Assembly (NCBI RefSeq): GCF_006716115.1
Contig: NZ_VFOO01000001.1
Location: forward strand, 1,054,001 to 1,118,000
Reading direction: 5' to 3'
Origin: Subtercola boreus
GTDB taxonomy: Bacteria > Actinomycetota > Actinomycetes > Actinomycetales > Microbacteriaceae
DNA: 64,000 nt
Shown here: in pieces, positions 48,719 to 57,757 of the stretch
Position numbering within the stretch: the stretch's first letter is position 1
Layout of the letters: each line of letters begins with the position of its first letter
Made by a program: the position numbers and the translations under genes
The notes under the pieces: generated by a model
Database searches by the model: none
What the model was told of the DNA's origin: nothing
The model's input: only the letters and a program-made list of their open reading frames with translations

Positions 48719-49618
48719 TCAGAGGTTGTGCCGGGGGTCGACGGGCTGCCGCCAGCCGAGGATGGCTTCGAGCATCCGCATGGCGTCAACCGAAGCGGCG
48801 ACCTCGTGCATCCGTACGATGCGTGCCCCGAGCAGCACGCTCGCCGTGGCGGCCGCAAGGGTGCCGGCGAGACGTTCCGGTTTCGGCTTGTCGAGGGTCT
48901 CGCCGATGAAGTCCTTGTTCGAGACGGCGGCCAGCACGGGGAACCCGAGGGCGGCGATCTCGGGCAGCCGGCGCGTCAACTCGAGTGTCTGCATGGTGTT
49001 CTTGTTGAGGTCGTGGCCCGGGTCGACGATGATGCGCGACGCCGGCACGCCACGGCTGAGGGCCAGCTCCACCCGGGACGCCAGGAATCCGGCGACCTCG
49101 CCCGCGACATCCGCGTACTGCGGCCGTGGGAAAAGCTGCCGCGGTTTCGCCCGCGAGTGCGTGATGACGAGGGTCGCGTCGCTGTCGGCGACCACCTCGG
49201 CGAGCCGGGGGTCGTGGATTCCCGTGGTGTCGTTGATCACCGAGGCCCCCGCCGCGATCGCCGCCGCCGCGACCTCGGGCCGGAACGTGTCGACCGAGAT
49301 GACGACGTCCGACGACGCGGCGAGCGCCTCGATTACGGGAAGCACCCGCTCGGCCTCCTCAGCCGCGGGCAGTTCGGGGCCGGGCGCGAAGGGCACGCCG
49401 CCGATGTCGACCCAGTCCGCTCCCTCAGCGCCGGCCCGGACGGCCGCGGCGACGGCCCGGTCGAGCGCGAACGTTCGTCCCTGGTCATAGAACGAGTCAG
49501 GCGTGCGGTTCACGATCGCCATCACCGCGATCTGCCTCGAAAAGTCGAATCGACGCCTGCCGATCATCCTCACCGGCTCGGCGATCGGCGGCAGGTAGAG
49601 GCCCGATGCTTCGGTCAT
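48719..49618 (-). CDS. folP2: FolP2-like dihydropteroate synthase homologue
   Basis: 299 residues, TIM-barrel of the pterin-binding family. The start [15 protein letters not shown] matches the actinobacterial FolP2 branch rather than the NVTPDSFSDGG of true DHPS. The p-aminobenzoate loop (ESTRPG in DHPS) reads [13 protein letters not shown] near the C terminus reads SNKDF. DPG, the first-strand Asn and VRMHEV are kept. Mycobacterial FolP2 is reported to lack DHPS activity, so the function here is open. GGAG lies before the ATG (49616-49618). Divergent from thrS. Confidence 0.8.
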   Translation of the reverse strand: MTEASGLYLPPIAEPVRMIGRRRFDFSRQIAVMAIVNRTPDSFYDQGRTFALDRAVAAAVRAGAEGADWVDIGGVPFAPGPELPAAEEAERVLPVIEALAASSDVVISVDTFRPEVAAAAIAAGASVINDTTGIHDPRLAEVVADSDATLVITHSRAKPRQLFPRPQYADVAGEVAGFLASRVELALSRGVPASRIIVDPGHDLNKNTMQTLELTRRLPEIAALGFPVLAAVSNKDFIGETLDKPKPERLAGTLAAATASVLLGARIVRMHEVAASVDAMRMLEAILGWRQPVDPRHNL

Positions 49619-49637
49619 GGCTCCATCTTCGCAGCAC

Positions 49638-49643
49638 TAAAGT
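49638..49643 (+). promoter_or_regulatory. Probable -10 element of thrS
   Basis: TAAAGT, predicted start near 49650, giving a ~43-nt leader that contains GAGGAG. No T-box-like leader is present, so thrS is not controlled by a T-box riboswitch. Confidence 0.4.
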
Positions 49644-49692
49644 TGACAGCACGCATCGCCCGAAGAACAGCTATACCGAGGAGCCCCCGTAC

Positions 49693-51687
49693 GTGAGTGA
49701 CATCATCCAGGTCGAGAACGCCAGCACCGGATTCGAACTGTTCACCGAGCGAACGATCGTGGCCATGAAGGTGAACGGCGAACTGCGGGACCTCGCGGCG
49801 ACCGCAGCGCCCGGCGACTACGTCGAGGGTGTCGAGATCTCGTCGCCCGACGGCCTGAACATCCTGCGGCACTCGGCCACCCATGTGATGGCGCAGGCCG
49901 TGCAGTCGATCAACCCGGAGGCGAAGCTCGGGATCGGCCCGCCCGTCACCGACGGGTTCTACTACGACTTCGACGTCACCACCGCGTTCACCCCCGACGA
50001 CCTGAAGTCGCTCGAGAAGGCGATGGAGCGCATCATCCGCCAGGGCCAGCGGTTCATGCGCCGGGTCGTCACCGAAGACGAGGCGCGCGCGGAGCTGGCG
50101 AACGAGCCGTACAAGCTCGAGCTGATCGGCATCAAGGGCGGTTCTGCGGCCGAAGACGAGTCGGTCGAGGTGGGCGGCACGGAACTCACCATCTACGACA
50201 ACGTCGACCCGAAGACCGGCGAGACGGTCTGGAGCGACCTCTGCCGAGGCCCGCACCTGCCGAACACCCGGATGATCGGCAACGGTTTCGCGCTCACCCG
50301 CCTGGCCGCCGCCTACTGGCGCGGGTCGGAGAAGAACCCGCAGCTGCAGCGCATCTACGGCACCGCCTGGCCCTCGAAAGACGAGTTGCGCGCCCACCAG
50401 GCACGCCTCGAGGAGGCCGCCAAGCGCGACCACCGCCGCATCGGTGCCGAGCTCGACCTGTTCTCGTTCCCCGAGGAGATCGGATCGGGTCTCGCGGTGT
50501 TCCACCCCAAGGGCGGAATCATCCGCCAGGAGCTCGAGAACTACTCGCGGAAGCGGCACATCGAGGCAGGGTACGACTTCGTCAATACCCCGCACATCAC
50601 CAAGGCGAACCTCTTCATGACCAGCGGCCACCTGCAGTGGTACGCCGACGGGATGTTCCCGCCGATGCACCTCGATGAGGAGCGCGACGCCGACGGCAAC
50701 ATCACCCGCCAGGGCCAGGACTACTACCTGAAGCCGATGAACTGCCCGTACCACAACCTCATCTTCCGGGCGCGGGGTCGAAGCTACCGCGAGCTCCCGC
50801 TCCGCATGTTCGAGTTCGGCTCCGTGTACCGCTACGAGAAGAGCGGCACGCTGCAGGGTCTCACCCGCGTGCGCGGCATGACGCAGGACGACGCGCACAT
50901 CTACGTCACCCCCGAGCTCGTGAAGCCCGAGCTCACGTCGACGCTGCAGTTCGTGCTCGACCTGCTGAAGGACTACGGCCTCGACGACTTCTACCTCGAG
51001 CTCTCGACCCGCGACGCCACGAACCCGAAGTTCATCGGGGCCGACGACCTCTGGGAGAGCGCGACGGAGACCCTCCGCGAGGTCGCGCTCGAGTCGGGCC
51101 TCGAACTCGTACCCGATCCCGGCGGAGCGGCGTTCTACGGCCCGAAGATCTCGGTGCAGGCCCGCGATGCGATCGGCCGCACCTGGCAGATGTCGACCAT
51201 CCAGCTCGACTTCAACCAGCCCGAGCGCTTCGAGCTGGAGTACACCGCCAGCGACGGCACCCGCCAGCAGCCGATCATGATCCACCGTGCCCTGTTCGGG
51301 TCGATCGAGCGCTTCTTCGCCATCCTCACCGAGCACTACGCCGGAGCGTTCCCCGTCTGGCTCTCGCCCGTGCAGGTGGTGGGTATCCCGATCGCCGAAC
51401 AGTACGAGGAGTACCTAGGCGAGGTCATCCATCAGCTGAAGCTGAAGGGTGTGCGGGCCAAGCTCGACCGCTCGGACGACAGGATGCAGAAGAAGATCCG
51501 CACCCACACGAAAGAGAAAGTGCCCTTCCTGCTGATCGTCGGTGAGGATGACCGGGCGGCCGGCACCGTCAGCTTCCGGTTCCGCGACGGCAGCCAGGAG
51601 AACGCCGTGCCCATCGCCGACGCGGTGGACCGCATCGTGGCGGCGATCGAGAACAAGGTGCAGGTCACCACGGCCGGGGAGGCCTGA
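49693..51687 (+). CDS. thrS: Threonyl-tRNA synthetase
   Basis: 664 residues, class II synthetase. A TGS-like N-terminal part (15-60) leads to the editing domain with [12 protein letters not shown]. The catalytic core has motif 2 ([21 protein letters not shown]) and the zinc Cys in [13 protein letters not shown]. The anticodon-binding domain ([15 protein letters not shown]) comes last. GTG 49693 has GAGGAG 9 nt upstream. The stop overlaps the HIT gene (TGATG). ThrS-HIT pairing is conserved in actinobacteria. Confidence 0.96.
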   Translation: MSDIIQVENASTGFELFTERTIVAMKVNGELRDLAATAAPGDYVEGVEISSPDGLNILRHSATHVMAQAVQSINPEAKLGIGPPVTDGFYYDFDVTTAFTPDDLKSLEKAMERIIRQGQRFMRRVVTEDEARAELANEPYKLELIGIKGGSAAEDESVEVGGTELTIYDNVDPKTGETVWSDLCRGPHLPNTRMIGNGFALTRLAAAYWRGSEKNPQLQRIYGTAWPSKDELRAHQARLEEAAKRDHRRIGAELDLFSFPEEIGSGLAVFHPKGGIIRQELENYSRKRHIEAGYDFVNTPHITKANLFMTSGHLQWYADGMFPPMHLDEERDADGNITRQGQDYYLKPMNCPYHNLIFRARGRSYRELPLRMFEFGSVYRYEKSGTLQGLTRVRGMTQDDAHIYVTPELVKPELTSTLQFVLDLLKDYGLDDFYLELSTRDATNPKFIGADDLWESATETLREVALESGLELVPDPGGAAFYGPKISVQARDAIGRTWQMSTIQLDFNQPERFELEYTASDGTRQQPIMIHRALFGSIERFFAILTEHYAGAFPVWLSPVQVVGIPIAEQYEEYLGEVIHQLKLKGVRAKLDRSDDRMQKKIRTHTKEKVPFLLIVGEDDRAAGTVSFRFRDGSQENAVPIADAVDRIVAAIENKVQVTTAGEA

Positions 51688-52259
51688 TGCCAGGCGGCGA
51701 CGACGTGCCCGTCGATTTCGACGGCGTCGAGATCACGGATTCGAGCACGATGGCCGGCGTGCCCGACGAGTTCCAGCGTCTCTGGACCCCGCACCGCATG
51801 GTCTACATCCAGAACGGCACCCAGCCGGGCGAGGCGGAGTGCCCGTTCTGCATCGCTCCGACTCTGGATGACGAACAGTCGCTGATCGTCGCCCGGGGCA
51901 CGCACGCGTATGTGTTGCTCAACCTCTTCCCGTACAACAGCGGTCACCTGCTGGTCTGTCCCTACCGCCACATCCCGCTCTACGACGAGGCGAGCACGGA
52001 GGAGACCGCGGAGATCGCGAGCCTCACCCAGACGGCGATGCGGGTGCTCCGCACGGTGTCGCGGTGCGACGGCTTCAACCTCGGCATGAACCAGGGCCGC
52101 ATCGCCGGGGCCGGCATCGCCGACCATTTGCACCAGCACATCGTTCCGCGGTGGGCGACCGACGCGAACTTCTTCCCGATCATCGCCAAGACCAAGGCGC
52201 TGCCCCAACTCCTTGGAGAGGTACGCGCGGCCGTCGCCGCGGCGTGGCCGACAGCCTGA
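51687..52259 (+). CDS. HIT family hydrolase/phosphorylase
   Basis: 190 residues. The histidine triad is HLHQHIVPR (about 147-155). A CPFC motif (51-54) may bind zinc. This branch (mycobacterial Rv2613c type) is described as diadenosine tetraphosphate phosphorylase; Ap4A is a by-product of aminoacyl-tRNA synthetases, which fits its coupling to thrS. Start ATG overlaps the thrS stop. Confidence 0.88.
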   Translation: MPGGDDVPVDFDGVEITDSSTMAGVPDEFQRLWTPHRMVYIQNGTQPGEAECPFCIAPTLDDEQSLIVARGTHAYVLLNLFPYNSGHLLVCPYRHIPLYDEASTEETAEIASLTQTAMRVLRTVSRCDGFNLGMNQGRIAGAGIADHLHQHIVPRWATDANFFPIIAKTKALPQLLGEVRAAVAAAWPTA

Positions 52260-52273
52260 CAGGCGACCATAGA

Positions 52274-52336
52274 TTCTACTCTGTGTAGAACTCGTGTGAC
52301 ACCGGCCGGACGGACTGTCTGTGCCCGAATAGAATA
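52274..52336 (+). promoter_or_regulatory. Inverted repeat and -10 element before pdxS
   Basis: TTCTAC-TCTGT-GTAGAA (52274-52290) is a perfect 6-bp inverted repeat 54 bp ahead of pdxS, a possible regulator site. TAGAAT (52331-52336) is a likely -10 with only 8 nt before the ATG at 52345 and no Shine-Dalgarno sequence, so the mRNA is probably leaderless or nearly so. Confidence 0.4.
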
Positions 52337-52344
52337 GAAGCATT

Positions 52345-53244
52345 ATGACTGACTCCTCCTCGTCCTCTGTCGGCAGCGACCGCGTCAAACGCGGACTCGC
52401 GGAAATGCTGAAGGGCGGCGTCATCATGGACGTCGTGAACGCCGACCAGGCGCGCATCGCCGAAGATGCCGGTGCCGTGGCCGTGATGGCCCTCGAGCGT
52501 GTGCCCGCCGACATCCGTTCCCAGGGCGGCGTGGCCCGCACCAGTGACCCCGACCTGATCGAGGGCATCCAGAAGGCCGTCTCGATTCCCGTGATGGCGA
52601 AGGCGCGCATCGGGCACTTCGTCGAGGCGCAGATCCTCCAGGCACTCGATGTGGACTACATCGACGAGTCCGAGGTGCTCTCGCCCGCGGACTACGTGAA
52701 CCACATCGACAAGTGGAACTTCACGATCCCCTTCGTCTGCGGTGCCACCAACCTCGGTGAGGCGCTCCGCCGCATCAACGAGGGTGCGGCGATGATCCGG
52801 TCGAAGGGCGAGGCCGGCACGGGCGACGTCTCGGAGGCCACGAAGCACATCCGCAAGATCCTCGGCGAAGTGCGTGCCCTGACCGCGCTCGCCCCCGACG
52901 AGCTCTACGTTGCCGCGAAGGAGCTCCAGGCTCCGTACGCACTGGTCGCGGAGATCGCGTCGACCGGCAAGCTCCCCGTCGTGCTGTTCACCGCTGGTGG
53001 TGTCGCGACGCCGGCCGATGCAGCCATGATGATGCAGCTCGGCGCCGATGGCGTCTTCGTCGGATCCGGCGTGTTCAAGTCGGGCGACCCGGCCAAGCGT
53101 GCCGCCGCGATCGTGAAGGCGACCACGTTCTACGACGACCCCCAGGTCATCCTCGAAGCCTCCCGCGGCCTTGGCGAGGCAATGGTCGGCATCAACGTGA
53201 GCGACATCCCCGCGCCCCACCGCCTCGCGGAACGTGGCTGGTAG
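52345..53244 (+). CDS. pdxS: Pyridoxal 5'-phosphate synthase subunit PdxS
   Basis: 299 residues. TIM-barrel synthase subunit that builds PLP from ribose 5-phosphate, glyceraldehyde 3-phosphate and ammonia delivered by PdxT. Conserved stretches: [49 protein letters not shown] (Schiff-base lysine), [16 protein letters not shown] (second lysine) and [10 protein letters not shown]-like [14 protein letters not shown]. Overlaps pdxT by 11 nt. Confidence 0.97.
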   Translation: MTDSSSSSVGSDRVKRGLAEMLKGGVIMDVVNADQARIAEDAGAVAVMALERVPADIRSQGGVARTSDPDLIEGIQKAVSIPVMAKARIGHFVEAQILQALDVDYIDESEVLSPADYVNHIDKWNFTIPFVCGATNLGEALRRINEGAAMIRSKGEAGTGDVSEATKHIRKILGEVRALTALAPDELYVAAKELQAPYALVAEIASTGKLPVVLFTAGGVATPADAAMMMQLGADGVFVGSGVFKSGDPAKRAAAIVKATTFYDDPQVILEASRGLGEAMVGINVSDIPAPHRLAERGW

Positions 53245-53875
53245 CCCGGTCGCCGACTCGCCCGCAGTGCGCCCGGGGCCCGGCCCCGTCGGCGTGCTGG
53301 CCCTGCAGGGTGACTACCGCGAGCATGCCGCGGTGCTGGAGTCCTTCGGGGCCGAGGTCATCACGGTACGCCGCCCCGAAGAACTCGCCCGCGTATCCGG
53401 GCTGGTCATTCCCGGCGGCGAATCGAGCGTGATGGACAAGCTGTCCCGGATGTTCGGGCTCGCCGGGCCCCTGAAGCAGGCGATCGCAGCCGGACTCCCG
53501 GTCTACGGCACCTGCGCTGGGCTGATCATGCTTGCCGACCGGATGATCGACGGTATCGCCGGGCAGCAGAGCCTCGGCGGGCTCGACATCGCCGTGCGTC
53601 GGAACGCCTTCGGGCGCCAGCGTGAGTCGTTCGAGGTCGACGTGCACGTTCCAGAGCTCGGCGACCCGCCTGTGCACGCGGTCTTCATCCGCGCGCCCGT
53701 GGTCGAGGAGGTGGGGGAGCGGGCATCCGTTCTGGCCGCTCTCAGCGACGGGCGAGTGATCGCCGTCGAGCAGGGCAACCTTCTCGGCACCTCGTTCCAC
53801 CCCGAGATGACGTCCGACTTCCGCTTCCATCGACGTTTCCACAATCGGGTTCTCGAGGTCGGTTTCCACAGTTAG
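53234..53875 (+). CDS. pdxT: Pyridoxal 5'-phosphate synthase glutaminase PdxT
   Basis: 213 residues, class I glutaminase partner of PdxS. The catalytic triad is intact: C94 in [10 protein letters not shown] and H189/E191 in SFHPEMT; the PGGESSVM oxyanion strand is at 60-67. It serves as an in-window contrast to the GatD-like protein, which has lost its cysteine. GTG start at 53234 inside the 3' end of pdxS. A terminator follows. Confidence 0.96.
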   Translation: MAGSPVADSPAVRPGPGPVGVLALQGDYREHAAVLESFGAEVITVRRPEELARVSGLVIPGGESSVMDKLSRMFGLAGPLKQAIAAGLPVYGTCAGLIMLADRMIDGIAGQQSLGGLDIAVRRNAFGRQRESFEVDVHVPELGDPPVHAVFIRAPVVEEVGERASVLAALSDGRVIAVEQGNLLGTSFHPEMTSDFRFHRRFHNRVLEVGFHS

Positions 53876-53885
53876 GCCTGTTCTC

Positions 53886-53911
53886 CACGGCACCGGGAGC
53901 TGCCGTGTTTT
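53886..53911 (+). terminator. pdxST terminator
   Basis: 7-bp stem CACGGCA (53886-53892) and TGCCGTG (53901-53907), then TTTT (53908-53911). Confidence 0.8.
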
Positions 53912-53916
53912 AGACT
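53911..53916 (+). promoter_or_regulatory. -10 element of yebC
   Basis: TAGACT overlapping the end of the terminator T-run; predicted start near 53923, with a 20-nt leader carrying AGGAGA before GTG 53943. Confidence 0.45.
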
Positions 53917-53942
53917 GGGTGAGAATTTTTTAGGAGAGCACT

Positions 53943-54701
53943 GTGTCAGGACATTCCAAGTGGGCGACCACCAAGCACCAGAAGGCCGTCACTGACGCCC
54001 GGCGGGCGAAGTCGTTCGCGAAGCTGATCAAGAACATCGAAGTCGCTGCGCGCCAGGGCGGTGCAGACCTGTCGGGCAACCCGACGCTGGTCGATGCCAT
54101 CCAGAAGGCGAAGAAGACCTCTGTGCCGAAGGACCTCATCGACCGGGCCGTCAAGCGCGGTGCGGGCATCGGCAGTGAAGCGGTCGACTACCAGACCATC
54201 ATCTACGAGGGCTACGGTCCGAACGGCGTGGCCATGCTCATCGAGTGCCTCACCGAGAACAAGAACCGCGCGGCCGCCGACGTGCGCACGGTGATGACCC
54301 GCAACGGCGGCACGATGGGCGATCCCGGCAGCGTGGCCTACAACTTCCACCGCAAGGGTGTCATCACGGTCGCGCACACCGACGGTCTGAGCGAAGACGA
54401 CGTACTCGTCGCTGTGATGGACGCGGGGGCCGAGGAGGTCATCGACCACGGGCAGTCTTTCGAGGTGCTCACCGAGGCATCCGACCTGGTGGCGAACCGC
54501 ACCGCCCTGCAGGAGGCCGGAATCGACTACGAATCGGCAGACATCGAGTTCGTGCCGAGCCTGAAGGTCGAAGTGGACGCCGACACGGCACGCAAGGTGT
54601 TCAAGCTGATCGATGCGCTGGAAGACAATGATGATGTGCAGAACGTCTACAGCAACTTCGACCTGACCTCCGACGTGCGCGCCGAGCTCGAGAACGACTA
54701 G
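53943..54701 (+). CDS. yebC: YebC/PmpR family protein
   Basis: 252 residues, the usual length. Opens with [27 protein letters not shown]; contains [13 protein letters not shown] and GPGS-like [14 protein letters not shown]. Described as a transcriptional regulator and, in the YebC2 branch, as a translation factor for proline stretches. It heads the ruvCAB neighbourhood (12 bp to ruvC), as in most bacteria. Confidence 0.95.
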   Translation: MSGHSKWATTKHQKAVTDARRAKSFAKLIKNIEVAARQGGADLSGNPTLVDAIQKAKKTSVPKDLIDRAVKRGAGIGSEAVDYQTIIYEGYGPNGVAMLIECLTENKNRAAADVRTVMTRNGGTMGDPGSVAYNFHRKGVITVAHTDGLSEDDVLVAVMDAGAEEVIDHGQSFEVLTEASDLVANRTALQEAGIDYESADIEFVPSLKVEVDADTARKVFKLIDALEDNDDVQNVYSNFDLTSDVRAELEND

Positions 54702-54713
54702 CGACAGACGGCC

Positions 54714-55364
54714 GTGCGGATCCTCGGGATCGATCCCGGCCTGACACGCTGCGGCGTGGGAATCGTCGATGTGTCCGAGAGCCGGCGCGCGACGCTCGTG
54801 CATGTCACGGTCATCCGCACGGCACCCGGAACGCTCCACGAGAGTCGGCTGCTGGCCATCAGCACGGCCATGGACTCCCTGCTCGACGAGTACCGGCCCG
54901 CCCGGGTGGCTCTCGAGCGGGTCTTCGCCGACACCAACGTCAGTACGGTGATGGGCACGGCGCAGGTGAGCGGTATCGCCATGGTCGCCGCAGCCCGTCG
55001 CGGGCTTCCTGTCGGCATGCACACCCCGACCGAGGTGAAAGCGGCGGTCACCGGGTACGGCCAGGCCGACAAGAAGCAGGTCGGCGCGATGGTGGCGAAG
55101 ATCCTGCGCCTCGAAGCTGTGCCGAAGCCGGCGGATGCCGCCGACGCCCTCGCCCTGGCGATTTGCCACGCGTGGCGGTCGCCCCTCGGGGCACTGGCCT
55201 CGGGAACGCCCCCCGCCGCGGGTGACCTGCACGGCGGTGCCTCCCCCCGAACCGCCGCCGGTTCCGGGGGAGTGCGCGCCCTCACCGGTGCCCAGGCCGC
55301 CTGGTTCGCCGCCGAGCAGGCCGCGAAGGCCGCCAGCCCCGAACGGCGCGGGCTCCGCCGCTGA
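54714..55364 (+). CDS. ruvC: Holliday junction resolvase RuvC
   Basis: 216 residues. [15 protein letters not shown] supplies the first catalytic Asp; [11 protein letters not shown] the Glu; [14 protein letters not shown] the last Asp pair. The conserved fold ends near residue 160; the following ~55 residues are an Ala/Gly-rich tail not needed for the nuclease fold. Start GTG 54714, 12 bp after yebC. Confidence 0.95.
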   Translation: MRILGIDPGLTRCGVGIVDVSESRRATLVHVTVIRTAPGTLHESRLLAISTAMDSLLDEYRPARVALERVFADTNVSTVMGTAQVSGIAMVAAARRGLPVGMHTPTEVKAAVTGYGQADKKQVGAMVAKILRLEAVPKPADAADALALAICHAWRSPLGALASGTPPAAGDLHGGASPRTAAGSGGVRALTGAQAAWFAAEQAAKAASPERRGLRR

Positions 55365-55417
55365 GCCCGGTACCGTGCCCTGCCGAGTGTCGCAGGTTCG
55401 AAAGTGTGTACGAGTAA

Positions 55418-55423
55418 TAGGCT
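55418..55423 (+). promoter_or_regulatory. -10 element for leaderless ruvA
   Basis: TAGGCT, then GGGGCC (6 nt), then GTG 55430. Suggests ruvAB has its own promoter apart from yebC-ruvC. Confidence 0.5.
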
Positions 55424-55429
55424 GGGGCC

Positions 55430-56065
55430 GTGATATCCAGTCTTCGTGGCACCGTGCTCCAGGCGGTCGGCTCCTCCGTCGTGATCGAGGTCGGCGGCGT
55501 CGGCTTCGCCGTGCAGGTGACGCCCGCGCATGCTCTCTCGCTCCGGGTCGGGCAGGAGGCGTTCGTGCTCACGACGATGATCGTGCGGGAGGATTCGCTC
55601 TCGCTCTTCGGTTTCGCCGACCCGGAGTCGCTCGAGATCTTCTCCCTGCTCGTCGCGGTCACCGGGGTCGGCCCGAAGTCGGCTCTCGGCGTGCTCGCCG
55701 CGCTGGCTCCTGCGGAGATCGCCCGGGCCGTCACGAACGACGACGACTCGGTCTTCCGCAGGGTCTCGGGCATCGGGCCGAAGACCGCCAAACTCATCGT
55801 CGTGTCGCTGACCGGGAAGGTGTCTGCCCTGAGCGTTGCGACGAGCGCAGCACACGTGCCGTCGTTCGTCGGGGCGACGTCGATCCACGACGACGTGCTG
55901 GTCGCGCTGGTCGGCCTGGGCTGGAATGAGCGGAACGCCTCCGAGGCTCTCGACCGGGTGGTCGCCGTAGCGAACGACGACGTCGACACGATGAGCGTGC
56001 AGTCGCTGCTCCGCCTCGCCCTCACCGAACTCGGCCCGCGCCAGGGTTCGGCGGGCCCGCGATGA
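55430..56065 (+). CDS. ruvA: Holliday junction DNA helicase subunit RuvA
   Basis: 211 residues. The N-terminal OB-fold ([21 protein letters not shown]) precedes two helix-hairpin-helix motifs ([39 protein letters not shown]) and the C-terminal RuvB-binding domain after a flexible linker. ATGA overlap with ruvB. Confidence 0.95.
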   Translation: MISSLRGTVLQAVGSSVVIEVGGVGFAVQVTPAHALSLRVGQEAFVLTTMIVREDSLSLFGFADPESLEIFSLLVAVTGVGPKSALGVLAALAPAEIARAVTNDDDSVFRRVSGIGPKTAKLIVVSLTGKVSALSVATSAAHVPSFVGATSIHDDVLVALVGLGWNERNASEALDRVVAVANDDVDTMSVQSLLRLALTELGPRQGSAGPR

Positions 56066-57123
56066 GCGCGGAGGGAAGGAACGCCGACGAACTGCTGCAG
56101 CCGGAGCTCGGCTCCGAAGCGGAGGTCGCGTTCGAGGGCGCGCTCCGCCCCAAGAGCCTCGCCGAGTTCGTGGGTCAACAGCGGGTGCGCGGACAGTTGC
56201 AGCTGCTTCTGGATGCTGCGACCATCCAGAACCGCACCCCCGACCACATCCTGCTGGCCGGCCCGCCCGGTCTCGGCAAGACCACCCTCGCGATGATCGT
56301 CGCCCACGAGAGCGGGCGGCCCCTCCGGATGTCGAGCGGACCGGCCATCCAGCATGCGGGTGACCTCGCCGCCGTGCTGTCGTCGCTGGTGCCGGGCGAG
56401 GTCCTGTTCGTCGATGAGATCCACCGGATGGCGAGGTCGGCCGAAGAGCTGCTGTACCTCGCGATGGAGGACTTCCGCATCGACATCATGGTGGGAAAGG
56501 GTGCCGGGGCGACATCCATCCCGCTCGACCTGGCCCCGTTCACGCTCGTGGGAGCAACGACCCGTTCCGGTCTGCTTCCGAATCCGCTCCGCGACAGGTT
56601 CGGTTTCACCGCCCACCTCGAGTTCTACGACCCGGAAGAACTCGTGCACGTGCTGCGGCGAGCAGCGGTGATGCTCGAGCTGTCGATCGAGGAGTCGGCG
56701 CTGATCGAGATCGCCGGCCGATCGCGGGGAACACCCCGGATCGCGAACCGACTGCTCCGCCGGGTGCGCGACTATGCGCTGGTGCACGGGGGAGAGGCGA
56801 CCCGCGCAGTCGTGCGGTCGGCGCTCGAACTCTACGATGTCGACGAGCGCGGTCTCGACCGGCTCGACCGCGCGGTCATGATGATCCTCCTCACCCGGTT
56901 CAACGGCGGGCCCGTGGGCCTCAACACCCTCGCGGTCAGCGTCGGTGAGGAGTCGGAGACCATCGAGTCGGTGGTCGAACCGTTCCTGGTGCGGATCGGG
57001 TTGATCGTGCGCACGCCGCGCGGGCGAGTGGCGACCCGCGAGGGCTGGCAGCACTTCGGTCTCACACCCCAGGCCGACACCTCGCCGGGCCGCAGCCAGC
57101 CCCTCTTCGGCGATGATCTATAA
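56062..57123 (+). CDS. ruvB: Holliday junction branch migration ATPase RuvB
   Basis: 353 residues, AAA+ motor. Walker [10 protein letters not shown], Walker [10 protein letters not shown], sensor 1 [20 protein letters not shown] with the Arg finger, then the winged-helix domain ending [11 protein letters not shown]. Translationally coupled to ruvA. Confidence 0.96.
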   Translation: MSAEGRNADELLQPELGSEAEVAFEGALRPKSLAEFVGQQRVRGQLQLLLDAATIQNRTPDHILLAGPPGLGKTTLAMIVAHESGRPLRMSSGPAIQHAGDLAAVLSSLVPGEVLFVDEIHRMARSAEELLYLAMEDFRIDIMVGKGAGATSIPLDLAPFTLVGATTRSGLLPNPLRDRFGFTAHLEFYDPEELVHVLRRAAVMLELSIEESALIEIAGRSRGTPRIANRLLRRVRDYALVHGGEATRAVVRSALELYDVDERGLDRLDRAVMMILLTRFNGGPVGLNTLAVSVGEESETIESVVEPFLVRIGLIVRTPRGRVATREGWQHFGLTPQADTSPGRSQPLFGDDL

Positions 57124-57150
57124 TTCAAGCTGGCGCTCAGCCCCGATCAG

Positions 57151-57156
57151 TACACT
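57151..57156 (+). promoter_or_regulatory. Probable -10 element of yajC
   Basis: TACACT, predicted start near 57163, leaving a 40-nt leader with GGAAGG. The local sequence (TACACTGGGGCCGTC) closely mirrors the ruvA promoter (TAGGCTGGGGCCGTG) except that GTC replaces the GTG start. Confidence 0.4.
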
Positions 57157-57202
57157 GGGGCCGTCAATCCCCCCCCACCTCTTGGAAGGCTCTCCCTTTT
57201 AC

Positions 57203-57628
57203 ATGGATCCGTTGAATCTGGTCATCCTGGCCGTCCTGGCCGTTCTCATCATCTTCATGGTGCGGAACAGCCGCAAACGCAAGCGTGAGACCGAAGAGCT
57301 GAGCCAGAAGATCATCGAGGGCGCCTACGTGATGACGAACTTCGGCGTGTACGGCACGATCCTCTCGATCGATGCCGAGAACAACCAGATCTTCCTCGAG
57401 TCGACCCCCGGCACGGTGCTGAAGGTGCACCGCCAGACGGTGACCCGCGTCGTGCCGACCGAGGACGCCGTCGCCATCGACGACGCCGAGACGTCGGGCG
57501 CTCAGGGCGAGCCCGAGTTCGGTGAGCGTGTGAGCCCGTCGCTCGAGAAGACCTCGACCGATGACGGTACGATTCTGAACGGGGTTCCCCTCGACGAGAA
57601 CGGCAATCCGCGTAAGTCGGCTGAGTAA
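57203..57628 (+). CDS. yajC: Preprotein translocase subunit YajC
   Basis: 141 residues. One N-terminal transmembrane helix (LVILAVLAVLIIFMV, about 4-20), then the conserved RNSRKRKRETEELSQKI and GAYVMTNFGVYGTILSID, and an acidic variable tail. Accessory partner of SecDF at the Sec translocon. ATG 57203 gives the family's short periplasmic N-terminus. Confidence 0.93.
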   Translation: MDPLNLVILAVLAVLIIFMVRNSRKRKRETEELSQKIIEGAYVMTNFGVYGTILSIDAENNQIFLESTPGTVLKVHRQTVTRVVPTEDAVAIDDAETSGAQGEPEFGERVSPSLEKTSTDDGTILNGVPLDENGNPRKSAE

Positions 57629-57670
57629 CACCCAACCGTTCACGAGTTCGCGGCACGCTGTCTGCGCGGG

Positions 57671-57726
57671 CGCACGATCATCCCGGCACGCATGCCGTAT
57701 GATCGTGCGTCGGCAGCACTCTGCCG
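57671..57726 (+). other. Two adjacent hairpins in the secD leader
   Basis: The first: 11-bp perfect stem CGCACGATCAT (57671-57681) with ATGATCGTGCG (57699-57709), with an inner CGGCA/TGCCG stem. The second: CGGCAG-CACT-CTGCCG (57711-57726). No T-run follows, and the secD GTG lies 31 nt downstream. They may be an attenuator, RNase-processing site or weak terminator between yajC and secD. Confidence 0.6.
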
Positions 57727-57757
57727 CGGGGGCGTTATAGAAAGCTGAGTTTCGCAG

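Noticed and set aside
49619-49692. T-box or other riboswitch in the thrS leader
   Set aside because: The leader is only about 43 nt and has no room for a specifier hairpin or antiterminator.
57124-57202. Upstream in-frame start for yajC at 57113
   Set aside because: It would overlap the ruvB stop and place 30 unconserved residues before the membrane helix; ATG 57203 fits the family.
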